49,768 bases of DNA from Acidovorax sp. CCYZU-2555. GTDB lineage: Bacteria > Pseudomonadota > Gammaproteobacteria > Burkholderiales > Burkholderiaceae_C. Shown one piece after another: positions 1 through 7,964 of the stretch (its first letter is position 1; every line of letters starts with the position of its first letter). The DNA is taken from contig NZ_JAHCDD010000043.1 in the NCBI RefSeq assembly GCF_018413525.1, forward strand, positions 1-49,768, read 5' to 3'. A program made the translations under genes and the position numbers. The notes beneath the pieces were generated by a model that saw only the letters and a program-made list of their open reading frames with translations, did not search any database and had not been told where the DNA came from.

Positions 1-1
1 A

Positions 2-1165
2 GGCGAACATCTGCCGCCCGTCGACGCGGCCTGGGCGCTGGCCAGCGCCGCTGCCCATGCGGGCAGCAGCCAGGGCCTCACGTATCTGGGCAGCGTAAAC
101 GAAGACGCGTTCACGCATTCGCGCGGCCTGGACGCGCACCGTCCGCTGCACCGCGTGCAGCTTGCGGATGCCGACCATACCTGGCTCTACGTGTCGGGCC
201 AGACCGGCGAAGTGGTGCGCGACGCGACGCGCACCGAACGCCTCTGGAACTACGCGGGCGCCTGGATCCACTGGCTGTACCCGTTTCGCGGCAATGTGTT
301 CAATGCCTACTGGACCGACATCGTCAACTGGCTGTCGATCGCCGGCATTGCGGTCGCGCTCGCGGGCACCGTGGTCGGCCTCATGCGCTGGCGCTTCACG
401 CGCCCCTACCGCAGCGGCGCGCGCTCACCCTACCCCGGCGCCATGATGCGCTGGCACCATGTCACGGGCCTGCTGTTCGCGCTGATCACCATCACCTGGA
501 TCTTCAGCGGCCTGATGTCGATGAATCCCTGGCGCATCTTCGACAGCGGCGCGCCGGCGCTGCAGACCAAGGCGCTGCAAGGCGCCCCGCTGGTGTTCGA
601 CGCGCAGCAAGCGGCGCCGCAGACGCTGATAGCCGCCGCCGGCGGCGCGGTGCGCGAACTGCGCTGGCAGACCGTGTTGGGCCGGACCACGGTGTTCGCG
701 CAGACGGGCAGCGGCGCGCCGCAGCTGCTCGATGCAAGAACCGCACAGCCGCTGATCCTCGATCCCGCGGCGCTCAAGACCGCGGCCGCGCAGCTCGTTG
801 CGGCGCCCGTGGCGCGCATCGATACGCTGACCGACTACGACCTCTACTACTACGCGCGCGCGCCGCACAGCATGATGGGCGGCAGCGAACGCCCCTTGCC
901 CATCTGGCGTATCGTCTTCGACGACCCGCATGCCAGCTGGGTGCACCTGGACCCGCACACGGGCAGCGTGCTGGGCCGCCTGGACAGCCACAAACGCACC
1001 AGCCGCTGGCTGTTCGCCATGCTGCACAGCTGGGACTGGCTGCCGCTGCTAGAACGCCGCCCGCTCTGGGACATCACGCTGCTGGTGCTGAGCCTGGGCG
1101 GACTGCTGCTCAGCGGCAGCGGGATGGTGATTGGGTGGAGGCGCTTGCGCAGACGCAGGGCTTAG
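2..1165 (+). CDS. PepSY-associated membrane protein, C-terminal part (5' end outside window)
   Basis: The reading frame is open to the left edge, so the start lies outside the window and 387 residues are visible. It has a periplasmic stretch, a transmembrane segment (FNAYWTDIVNWLSIAGIAV), a second one after a basic cytoplasmic loop (MMRWHHVTGLLFALITITWI) and a last one near the C-terminus (WDITLLVLSLGGLLLSGSGM) followed by an Arg-rich tail. This layout fits PepSY-associated TM proteins, which often accompany TonB receptors and are linked to iron-siderophore reduction or uptake; that role is inferred from the family. The gene converges on the B12-regulated operon and its stop overlaps the last 4 bp of the DUF3820 gene. 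Confidence 0.85.
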   Translation, partial: GEHLPPVDAAWALASAAAHAGSSQGLTYLGSVNEDAFTHSRGLDAHRPLHRVQLADADHTWLYVSGQTGEVVRDATRTERLWNYAGAWIHWLYPFRGNVFNAYWTDIVNWLSIAGIAVALAGTVVGLMRWRFTRPYRSGARSPYPGAMMRWHHVTGLLFALITITWIFSGLMSMNPWRIFDSGAPALQTKALQGAPLVFDAQQAAPQTLIAAAGGAVRELRWQTVLGRTTVFAQTGSGAPQLLDARTAQPLILDPAALKTAAAQLVAAPVARIDTLTDYDLYYYARAPHSMMGGSERPLPIWRIVFDDPHASWVHLDPHTGSVLGRLDSHKRTSRWLFAMLHSWDWLPLLERRPLWDITLLVLSLGGLLLSGSGMVIGWRRLRRRRA

Positions 1166-1398
1166 CGCGGCGGCTTGCGCAAGGGATCGAGCAGATGCGA
1201 CAGCCCGTTGTGATCGAGTTCGTACATCAGCGCCAACAAGCGCCCCAGATCGCCGCGCGGAAAGCCTTCGCGCGCCATCCACATCAGGTAGTTGCCGGGC
1301 AGATCGGCGATGCAGCGGCCCTGGTACTTGCCATAGGGCATCTGCACGGTCAAAAGCCGCTGGAGTTGTTCGGAGTCCATGCCGGGATTGTCAGGCAT
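1162..1398 (-). CDS. DUF3820 family protein (putative quorum-sensing-regulated virulence factor family)
   Basis: This 78-residue protein has the compact features of the DUF3820 (QSregVF_b) family: LLTVQMPYGKYQGRCIADLP followed by YLMWMAREGFPRGDLGRLL and a short C-terminal helix. No enzymatic function is established for the family. The start at 1398 overlaps the end of the flavin monooxygenase gene by 8 bp, so it is probably translated from the same message and is the last gene of the operon headed by the B12 riboswitch near 7480-7685. Its stop overlaps the end of the convergent PepSY gene by 4 bp. Confidence 0.85.
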   Translation of the reverse strand: MPDNPGMDSEQLQRLLTVQMPYGKYQGRCIADLPGNYLMWMAREGFPRGDLGRLLALMYELDHNGLSHLLDPLRKPPR

Positions 1399-2413
1399 TC
1401 ACGGGCTCCGGCTGGTGCAATGCGGGCAACACTTCCTGCGCAAACAGCTCCATCGCGGCCAGCGCCGCGTCGTTGCTCCATAGCCCGTTCGCATTGAAGA
1501 TGCAGCGCAGGCTGCGCAGCCCCAAGCGTTCGCGCAGCGCGAGTATCTGCGCATGGCATTGCTCGGGCGTGCCATGGATGAACTGCTCGCGCAGCACCTT
1601 GGGCTGATCGATGGGCGGCACATCGGCCGCGGCCAGGCCGCGCTTGGCGGCGAAGTAGACGCGGCGCGCATAGAGCTTTTCCCAGAGGCCATCGAGCTGC
1701 TGGCGCACCTGCGCCGCGTTCGCGCCGATGCAGACATAGCGCGCCAGCGACGAGCGCGCGAGCAGCGGCCTGAGATTGCGCACCTGCTGCGGCGCGGCAT
1801 GCGCCAGGCGCTCGAGTTGCGCGGTTTCGGGCGGCTCCAGGCTCAGCAGCAACGGCAGGTCTTCGGCCAGCGCAAAGCCCAGCGTTTCCTCGGTCGAGCC
1901 GGCAACATAGATCGGCGGATGCGGACGCTGCAGCGGCAGCGGCGCCAACTTGCGCGGCGCGAATTTCCAGGGCCCATCGCTCGCGGCCACGGTGTCGCCG
2001 CGCAAGGCATTGCGCAGAATGCGCGCGCCGGTTTCGAAGCGCTCGCGCGTGCTGTCGGCAGCAATCTCCAGGCTTGCCAGCGACGCCGGCTCGGTGCCGC
2101 GGCCTATGCCCACGTCGATGCGGCCGCCGCTCTGGAAATCGAGCTGGGCGATTTCCTCGGCGAGCATCAGCGGGTGGTGCAACGGCAGCACCAGCACCGC
2201 CGTGCCCACGCGCAGGCGTTCGGTGCGCGCGAGCAGGGCCGAGGCCAGCAGCAGCGGCGACGGGTATTGCCAGTCGCTTTGCGGCAGGCGGAATTCGCTG
2301 AACCAGGCGCCGTCGAAGCCCCAGCGGTCGGCGCTTTCGAAGATCGCGCGAAACGCCTGGTGGTCGCCGGCCATGGCCTCGCGCGTCCAGCCTGCAATAT
2401 CGATGCGCATCAT
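1391..2413 (-). CDS. LLM class flavin-dependent oxidoreductase (luciferase-like monooxygenase)
   Basis: The 340-residue product has the bacterial-luciferase TIM-barrel pattern: a short first strand (MRIDIAGW), an early WGFDGAWFSEFRLPQSDW segment, LRVGTAVLVLPLHHPLMLAEEIAQLDFQS-type text spanning roughly residues 70-95, GRIDVGIGRGTEP (the conserved Gly-rich phosphate region) and PIYVAGSTEETL later. Members use FMNH2 and oxygen to oxidise diverse small molecules, so the substrate cannot be read from sequence. The start codon overlaps the stop of the ABC ATPase gene as ATGA, which places it firmly in the B12-riboswitch operon. That context suggests, but does not show, a role in corrinoid or lower-ligand chemistry. 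Confidence 0.9.
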   Translation of the reverse strand: MMRIDIAGWTREAMAGDHQAFRAIFESADRWGFDGAWFSEFRLPQSDWQYPSPLLLASALLARTERLRVGTAVLVLPLHHPLMLAEEIAQLDFQSGGRIDVGIGRGTEPASLASLEIAADSTRERFETGARILRNALRGDTVAASDGPWKFAPRKLAPLPLQRPHPPIYVAGSTEETLGFALAEDLPLLLSLEPPETAQLERLAHAAPQQVRNLRPLLARSSLARYVCIGANAAQVRQQLDGLWEKLYARRVYFAAKRGLAAADVPPIDQPKVLREQFIHGTPEQCHAQILALRERLGLRSLRCIFNANGLWSNDAALAAMELFAQEVLPALHQPEPVNA

Positions 2414-3168
2414 GTCGTGGGTTCCTGCGAAAGGCTGCGCGCGCGCAGCAAGGTGTGCGGTGCCACGGCAATGCGCTCGAAGCGCACGCCGAACACCTCG
2501 TCGAGCTGGGCAGCGTGCAGCAAATCAGCGGGCGCGCCATCCATGGCCACGCGGCCCGCATGCAGCACGACCACGCGATCGAAACATTCGAAAGCCAGAT
2601 CGAGGTCATGCATCACCACCACCACCAGCCGCTCTTGCCCGCGCCGCGCCAGCGCCTGCACCAGCGCCAGCCGGTGCTGCACATCGAGCGCCGCGCCGGG
2701 CTCGTCGGCCAGCAGCACGGGCGGGTCGGTGGCCAGCACCGCGGCGAGCATGCCGCGCGCGCGTTCGCCGCCCGACAGCGTGCTCCAGCGGCGCGCGGCC
2801 AGAGCCTGCAGACCGGCCTCGGCGAGCACCTGCGCGGCCTGCGCCGGGTCGGCCACACGCATCTGCACCAGGTCCAGCAGCGTCACATCCCAGTGCGGCT
2901 CGAAGCGCTGCGGCATATAGCCTATGCGCTGGGCGCGGGCGCGCACATTGAGATCGTGCAAAGGCTGGCCTTGCAGCGTGACGGCGCCGCGGTCGGGTGC
3001 GAGCTGGCCGGCCAGCACCTGCATCAGCGTGGACTTGCCCGCGCCATTCGGGCCCACCAGCGCCACCGCGCCGCGCTGCGGCAGATCAAGAGAAATATCG
3101 TCGAGCAGCACCCGGCCCTGGCGCTGTAAATAAAGTTGGGCGGCGCCCAGCATTGCGCCATCGCTCAT
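2410..3168 (-). CDS. btuD: Cobalamin-type ABC transporter ATP-binding protein (BtuD-like, system 1)
   Basis: This 252-residue ATPase carries Walker A GPNGAGKST, a Q-loop region (YMPQRFEPHWDVT), the ABC signature LSGGERARG, Walker B VLLADEP and a switch His (VVVMHDLDLAFE). I chose the start at 3168 because it overlaps the stop of the permease gene as ATGA; a longer in-frame upstream stretch is low-complexity Arg/Ala-rich text with no homology. It energises the adjacent FecCD-type permease. The B12 substrate is inferred from the upstream riboswitch, since this subfamily also includes iron-siderophore and haem importers. Confidence 0.92.
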   Translation of the reverse strand: MSDGAMLGAAQLYLQRQGRVLLDDISLDLPQRGAVALVGPNGAGKSTLMQVLAGQLAPDRGAVTLQGQPLHDLNVRARAQRIGYMPQRFEPHWDVTLLDLVQMRVADPAQAAQVLAEAGLQALAARRWSTLSGGERARGMLAAVLATDPPVLLADEPGAALDVQHRLALVQALARRGQERLVVVVMHDLDLAFECFDRVVVLHAGRVAMDGAPADLLHAAQLDEVFGVRFERIAVAPHTLLRARSLSQEPTT

Positions 3169-4172
3169 GCGCGGCCTCCATAGGCGCGCAGCCGGCGCGC
3201 GAGCAGCACGATGAAGAACGGCCCGCCGGCCACGGCCGTGATCAGGCCCAGCGGCACTTCGGCCGGCGGCAGCACGCTGCGCGCGATCGCATCGGCCACG
3301 GTCACGACCACCGCGCCGGCCAGCGCGCTCGCGGGCAGCACCCAGCGGTGGCGCGGGCCCACCCACCAGCGCGCGATATGCGGCGCGGCCAGGCCCACGA
3401 ACGCGACCAGGCCGCCATAGGCCACGGCCGCGGCGACCACCAGCGAGCCCAGCAGCACGGCGCGCGGCACGAAGCGCGCGACATCAAGGCCGAACGACTG
3501 CGCCGTGGCATCGCCCAGACCCAGCAGATCGAGGCCGCGCGCCAGCGTCTGCGTAGCCAGAAGGCAGGCCAGCGTGATCAGCGCGAGCCAGCCCAGACCG
3601 CTCCAGGTCGGTGTCTGAATGCCGCCCAGCACCCAGCTCATCACGACCTGCAGGCTCACGGTTTCGTCGGACAACGCAAGCATCAGGAACGAACGTATCG
3701 CGCCCAGCATCGCCGCCATGGCCACGCCCGCGAGCAGCATGCCCGAGGCATCGAGGGCTCCGGCCACGCGCGCCACGCCCAGCACCAGAATCGTCGAGCC
3801 CCAGGCGCCGGCAAAGGCCAGCACCGGCAGCAGCCACGATTGCGGCAGGCCCAGCGGCACCAGCAAGGCAATGGTCGCGCCCAGCGCCGCACCGCCCGAC
3901 GCGCCCAGCAGATAGGGTTCGGCCAGCGGGTTGCGGAACACGCCCTGGAACACCGCGCCCGAAAGCCCCAGCAGCGCGCCCACGCAGGCCGCGGCGAGCA
4001 CGCGCGGCATGCGCCACTCCCACAGCAGGCGGGCGCGCAGCGTGTCGCGCTCGGCGATCGCCTGCCAGATTTCGGCGGGCGCGGCCCATTGGTGGCCCGC
4101 GCAGATGCCCAGCGCGACGGCCAGCGCCAGCGCCGCGAAGGCCCAGCACCACATTGTTCTGGAGGGATTCAT
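3165..4172 (-). CDS. btuC: Cobalamin-type ABC transporter permease (BtuC/FecCD family, system 1)
   Basis: The 335-residue protein has the FecCD fold features: about ten hydrophobic helices, an early MPRVLAAACVGALLGLSGAV segment, FRNPLAEPYLLGASGGAALG, and a C-terminal GLVAFVGLAAPHIAR coupling region. The start at 4172 gives an ATGA overlap with the upstream binding-protein gene; a GTG at 4178 is the alternative. Its own stop overlaps the ATPase start. The protein would form the inner-membrane channel for the substrate delivered by the adjacent binding protein. Confidence 0.93.
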   Translation of the reverse strand: MNPSRTMWCWAFAALALAVALGICAGHQWAAPAEIWQAIAERDTLRARLLWEWRMPRVLAAACVGALLGLSGAVFQGVFRNPLAEPYLLGASGGAALGATIALLVPLGLPQSWLLPVLAFAGAWGSTILVLGVARVAGALDASGMLLAGVAMAAMLGAIRSFLMLALSDETVSLQVVMSWVLGGIQTPTWSGLGWLALITLACLLATQTLARGLDLLGLGDATAQSFGLDVARFVPRAVLLGSLVVAAAVAYGGLVAFVGLAAPHIARWWVGPRHRWVLPASALAGAVVVTVADAIARSVLPPAEVPLGLITAVAGGPFFIVLLARRLRAYGGRA

Positions 4173-5077
4173 CCCCACCCTTTCTGCTGTGTCTGCATGA
4201 TCCAGCGCGCCAGCGTTTCAATGCCGTCGAAAGTGCGCGGTCCGGGAATGAGGAATTCGGCGCGCGACACCGTGATCGCGCGCTGCGCGCGCACCGCGCG
4301 CATGTCGCGCCAGCCGGGGCGGCGCGTGAGTTCGGCCAGCAGCGGCTGGGCGCCCGCGAACAGCAGCACATCGGGGTCGGCCGCGAGCGCGGCTTCGGGC
4401 GATACCTGGGCCAGCGTGCCTATGCCCGGAATCGCATGGCGCGCGCCCGCGCGCAGCATGGCTTCATTGGTGTAGGTGCCGGGCCGCGCGACCAGCAGCA
4501 TGCCATTGCCCATGCGGCCGGTGATCATCAGCGCGCGCGGCGCGCGCTGGCCTGCCACCTGAGCATCGACCGCGGCCAGGCGCTGCGCCAGAGACAGCAC
4601 CAGCGCCTCGCCGCGCGCGGCCACGCCCGCGGCCTGGGCGACCTGGCGCACATTGCCCATCACTTCATCGAGGCTGCGGCTGAGCAGCACCATCACCGGC
4701 ACGCCTATGCGCTCCATGGGATCGACCAACTGGTTCGCGGCCTGGCGCGCGGGTGTGACGATCACCAGATCGGGCCGCTGCGCGACCACGGCATCGACCG
4801 AGAAACCCAGGCGCCCGCCGACCTTGGGCAGGCCTGCCACTTCGGGCGGAAAGCGCGTGTACTCCTCCACGCCCACGATGCGCTCCATCAGGCCCAGGGC
4901 CGCGACGAGTTCGGTGTTCGACGAGAAGATCGTCACGATGCGCTGCGCCGGGCCGGGCAGCACCACGTCGCGGCCCAGCGCATCGCGCAGATGGATGGGC
5001 GCGGCAGCGCGCGCCGCTGCGCCGGGCAGCAGCGCGGCCAGCCCCAGCCCACCGAGCGCGCGCCGGCGCAGCGTCAC
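4169..5077 (-). CDS. btuF: Periplasmic substrate-binding protein of B12-type ABC transporter (BtuF/FecB-like, system 1)
   Basis: The product is about 302 residues with a class III binding-protein layout: DALGRDVVLPGPAQRIVTIF at the start of the mature part, then VEEYTRFPPEVAGLPKVGGR, a middle helix, and a C-terminal lobe ending ...TFDGIETLARWI. I chose the GTG at 5077, three bases after the receptor stop, because it gives a signal peptide beginning TLRRRALGGLGLAALLPGAA; the twin Arg pattern looks Tat-like, which would be unusual for BtuF. The frame stays open to 5368, but that extension is antisense-like text under the receptor gene. Substrate is inferred from the riboswitch upstream of the operon. 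Confidence 0.87.
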   Translation of the reverse strand: MTLRRRALGGLGLAALLPGAAARAAAPIHLRDALGRDVVLPGPAQRIVTIFSSNTELVAALGLMERIVGVEEYTRFPPEVAGLPKVGGRLGFSVDAVVAQRPDLVIVTPARQAANQLVDPMERIGVPVMVLLSRSLDEVMGNVRQVAQAAGVAARGEALVLSLAQRLAAVDAQVAGQRAPRALMITGRMGNGMLLVARPGTYTNEAMLRAGARHAIPGIGTLAQVSPEAALAADPDVLLFAGAQPLLAELTRRPGWRDMRAVRAQRAITVSRAEFLIPGPRTFDGIETLARWIMQTQQKGWG

Positions 5078-5079
5078 GC

Positions 5080-7320
5080 TCAGAAGTCCGCCTGCAGGCC
5101 GACCATCCATTCGCGGCCCGGCATCGAGGTGCCGCAGCCGCCGTTCTGGAAGATAGGGTTGGCAAGGCAGGGCCGTTGATCGCGCGCGATGAAGATCGGA
5201 TGGCGGTTCAGATCGAAGATATTGTTGATGCCCGCGAACAGCTTCATGCCGCGGCTCACGCGGTATTCGCCGCGCAGGTTCCAGACCGTGAACGCGCCCT
5301 TGCGGTGAATGAAGGTGCTGCTGGGCTCGCCCTGGGGTATCAACAGGTTCTCTTCGGTGTCGTACCACATCGGACCGCGCAGCAGTGCCGTCAGCTGTGC
5401 GCTCCAGTCGCCGGGATTGCGGTCCATGCCGCGCGACAGCCGCAGGCCGCCCGCGGCTTCGTACTGGTACATGCGCTGCACGCGGTCGGTGTTGGCCGAG
5501 GCGGCCGCGCCCTTGTCCTTCATCTCGAAGTGATAGTAGCCATTGCCGAACACGTTGAGCACCGGGCCGCCGAACGACACGCCCAGCAGCTTGCCCACAT
5601 CGGCATTGGCGCTCAGTTCCAGCCCGCGCGCGACGATGTCGGCGGCGTTGTTCGCGTAGTCCGACGTATTCGTCGTCGGGCCGCGCGAGACCGTGATGAT
5701 GCGGTCCGAAATCGTGTTCTGGAACAGCGCGGCATCGATTTTCCAGGCGCTCTGGCGCAAGGTGGTGCCGACTTCGATCTGGCGGCTGGATTCGGACTTC
5801 AGATTGGGATTGCCGAAGCTGCGCCCACCGCCGACGGCGGTGAAGTCGGCCGACAGCTCGCTGGCCGTGGGCGCGCGAAAGCCCGTGGACGCGCCCGCAC
5901 GCAGCGACCAGGCGTCGTCGACCTTCCAGGTCGCTCCGGTCGACCAGGTGGTCTTGTCGTAGTCGCGCGCCGTGGTCAGCGCCGCCGCCACATTGGGCGT
6001 CTGATCGAAGCGCGTCTCGCCCCAGGTCTTGCGCACGCCGGCGCGCACCGTCACGCGGTCGCCGAAGAAGTTCTGCGCATCTTCGAGGTACAGCGCATGC
6101 GTATGCTCGGTCTGGTTGTTGTCATAGGGCGCGACCTGGCCCGCGGGGCCGCCGGGCATGGCATTGCGCTCGCGCTCCGAGCGCAGGCGGTTCTTCTCGT
6201 AGTCGAAGCCCAGCAGCAGGTCGTTCGAATCCGACAGGCGCAGCCGCGGCTGCAGGCGCAGGCCGCTGGCGTCGAGCTTGCGGATGTTGTAGTCGCGCGC
6301 CGTTCCGGGAACGGCATTGACGCCCGACTTGATGACCGGCGAGGCCCAGTTGAATTCGTCCACGTCCTCGAAGGTGTAGAGGTGGGCCAGCCAGCTCACG
6401 CGGCCGCCGGGCAAGGCGCCTTCGTAGCGCAGATCGGCCGACTGGTTGTAGCGGTTGTCGCGGCTGTAGATGTTCGCGCCCGATCCGCGAAAGCCCGCGT
6501 TGTAGATGCCGTCGGTGCGCATTTGCACTTCGACGCGGTGCAGGTCGGCGAGCTGCCAGCCGAGCGCGCCGCTCGCGCCGCGGCGCTTGTAGCTGGTGTT
6601 GCGCTGCTCGCCGCCGCCGCTGCCCGCGCTGTAGTCGTCGCGCCCGCCGGCGTTCGCGCCTATGTACCAGTCCCACTGCTCGCTCGCGCCGCTGATCTGC
6701 GTATCGGCACGCCACAGGCCGGCGCTGCCGCCGACCACGGACGCGCGATTGCCGCCGCCCGTCGCGCCCGTGCGCAGGATGATGTTGATCACGCCGCCCA
6801 TGTTCTGGCTGCCGTAGACCACGGACGCCGGGCCACGCACGATCTCGATGCGCTCCACATCCGACAGGCTCAGCTTCGACAGATTGGCCGTGCCCGCGCG
6901 CCGGCCGTTGAGCAGCACCGCGACCTGGCCGCGGTAGTCGCGCCCCTGGCCGTCGGTGGCCGCGCCGCGCAGGTTCATCGACGTCTGCGCCGCGGTCCAT
7001 TCGCTGAGGAAGCCGACCGCGTGTTCCGCCAGTAGGTCGGTGACCGAACGCGCCGACGAGCGCTCGATGTCGGCGCGGTCAATGGTCTGCGTGGTCGCGG
7101 CGATGCGCGAGCGGTCTTCGGGCCGCGCCGTGGCGGTGACAAAAACGTCGCCGAGTTCGGGCGCAGCCTCCTGGGCCGCATGGGCCAGCCCGCCCACGGC
7201 AGCCGACCAGGCGAGCACGCACAGCGCAGCCGTGCGTTGCAGGCGAAAAGCGGGAAAGACGCAAGAAGAAGACAAAGCGGCGCGGCCAGGCGCGGGCCGC
7301 GAACTACCAAAGGAGTGCAT
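5080..7320 (-). CDS. btuB: TonB-dependent outer-membrane receptor (B12-regulated, BtuB-like)
   Basis: This 746-residue protein begins with a signal peptide (LQRTAALCVLAWSAAVGGLA, cleavage near AHA-AQ), then a TonB-box-like LGDVFVTATARPED, a plug domain with LLNGRRAGTANLSKLSLSDV and RGPASVVYGSQNMGGVINII, and a 22-strand-type barrel ending in the classical C-terminal aromatic (GLQADF). It is the first gene after a cobalamin riboswitch, so import of cobalamin or a related corrinoid is the best inference. By sequence alone a siderophore receptor would also fit. The ABC importer genes follow immediately: the next start lies 3 bp past this stop. Confidence 0.9.
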   Translation of the reverse strand: MHSFGSSRPAPGRAALSSSCVFPAFRLQRTAALCVLAWSAAVGGLAHAAQEAAPELGDVFVTATARPEDRSRIAATTQTIDRADIERSSARSVTDLLAEHAVGFLSEWTAAQTSMNLRGAATDGQGRDYRGQVAVLLNGRRAGTANLSKLSLSDVERIEIVRGPASVVYGSQNMGGVINIILRTGATGGGNRASVVGGSAGLWRADTQISGASEQWDWYIGANAGGRDDYSAGSGGGEQRNTSYKRRGASGALGWQLADLHRVEVQMRTDGIYNAGFRGSGANIYSRDNRYNQSADLRYEGALPGGRVSWLAHLYTFEDVDEFNWASPVIKSGVNAVPGTARDYNIRKLDASGLRLQPRLRLSDSNDLLLGFDYEKNRLRSERERNAMPGGPAGQVAPYDNNQTEHTHALYLEDAQNFFGDRVTVRAGVRKTWGETRFDQTPNVAAALTTARDYDKTTWSTGATWKVDDAWSLRAGASTGFRAPTASELSADFTAVGGGRSFGNPNLKSESSRQIEVGTTLRQSAWKIDAALFQNTISDRIITVSRGPTTNTSDYANNAADIVARGLELSANADVGKLLGVSFGGPVLNVFGNGYYHFEMKDKGAAASANTDRVQRMYQYEAAGGLRLSRGMDRNPGDWSAQLTALLRGPMWYDTEENLLIPQGEPSSTFIHRKGAFTVWNLRGEYRVSRGMKLFAGINNIFDLNRHPIFIARDQRPCLANPIFQNGGCGTSMPGREWMVGLQADF

Positions 7321-7477
7321 ACGATGGTTTCAAATCTGGGCTTGGCTCACCCGCGAAGCCCATAGATCAATACTTCACCGCGCAACGCGCACCGGCAAGC
7401 GAGGGGCCGAACGCGCGCTCAGCCTCCCCACCTGCCCCGGCATGCGCACTCCCGCGGCGTCCGAAGCGATAGCAAAG

Positions 7478-7685
7478 GCCGGTATCCGGGCTTGCGAAAC
7501 GCCGGCGTGTTCTCGCCGGCTCAGCCCTCGCCTTCCCACGTGTGAACGCAGTGACTGCCGGTCATCGATAGACCAGCCTGAGGACCTGAGATTTCGCCTA
7601 CCGTTGCGGGGGCAGCGCAGGAATTGCCGGGCGTTGACGCCCTGGCGCACCTGCTTATCGTTGAACCCTTGAATAGGGCACCTTC
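7478..7685 (-). promoter_or_regulatory. Cobalamin riboswitch (system 1)
   Basis: Read on the minus strand, the segment opens with GGTGCC at 7682-7677, contains the B12-box core GCTGCCCCCGCAACGGT around 7600-7617, then a CACTG element and GGGAAGGCGAGGGCTGA, and closes with AGCCCGGATACCGGCC near 7478-7493. These are the ordered landmarks of the adenosylcobalamin riboswitch family. It lies about 160 nt upstream of the TonB receptor start, so the whole receptor-transporter-monooxygenase operon should be repressed when B12 is plentiful. I did not resolve a clear terminator or anti-terminator in the 160 nt between aptamer and gene. Confidence 0.93.
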
Positions 7686-7838
7686 GAATCTGGGCGGGGC
7701 CGGCTCATGCCTATCCCTACCTGGGCGCCATTATCAGCGCATACGCCTATTCGACGAGGGGAATTGTCGGCAAGGCGCGCGCACCTGACCATCCGGCGCC
7801 ACAAAGCGCTTGAATTGCATAAAAAACCACATCGTTAT

Positions 7839-7852
7839 AACCAAAATTGGTT
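7839..7852. promoter_or_regulatory. AT-rich inverted repeat upstream of the metQ-like gene
   Basis: The sequence AACCAAAATTGGTT is a near-perfect palindrome (6 of 7 pairs) embedded in a larger perfect 9-bp inverted repeat, AAAAAACCA at 7821-7829 and TGGTTTTTT at 7848-7856. It stands out in a GC-rich neighbourhood and lies about 110 bp upstream of the metQ-like start. An operator for a sulfur- or methionine-responsive regulator is possible but is inference only. The rest of the 280-bp divergent gap between the riboswitch and this gene shows no gene. Confidence 0.4.
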
Positions 7853-7964
7853 TTTTGCTGCGCATTTCACGCGCCGCGCACTAAACTAGTGCCTGCTACG
7901 CCCCAGTTTCACCGGTTTCGGTGCTGGCGCCCATTCGATCAATTCATCCAGGAAAGCCTTAGTC

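Noticed and set aside
2997..4475. Plus-strand frame opposite the BtuC/BtuD genes
   Set aside because: It is an antisense artefact rich in Arg, His and Gln with no recognisable fold.
5176..7035. Long plus-strand open frame opposite the TonB receptor gene
   Set aside because: It is Arg/Ala/His-rich, shows no domain and mirrors the codon pattern of the well-supported receptor.
7707..7889. Small plus-strand frame between the riboswitch and the metQ-like gene
   Set aside because: It has no ribosome site and covers the palindromic AT-rich region; the protein has no coding-like pattern.
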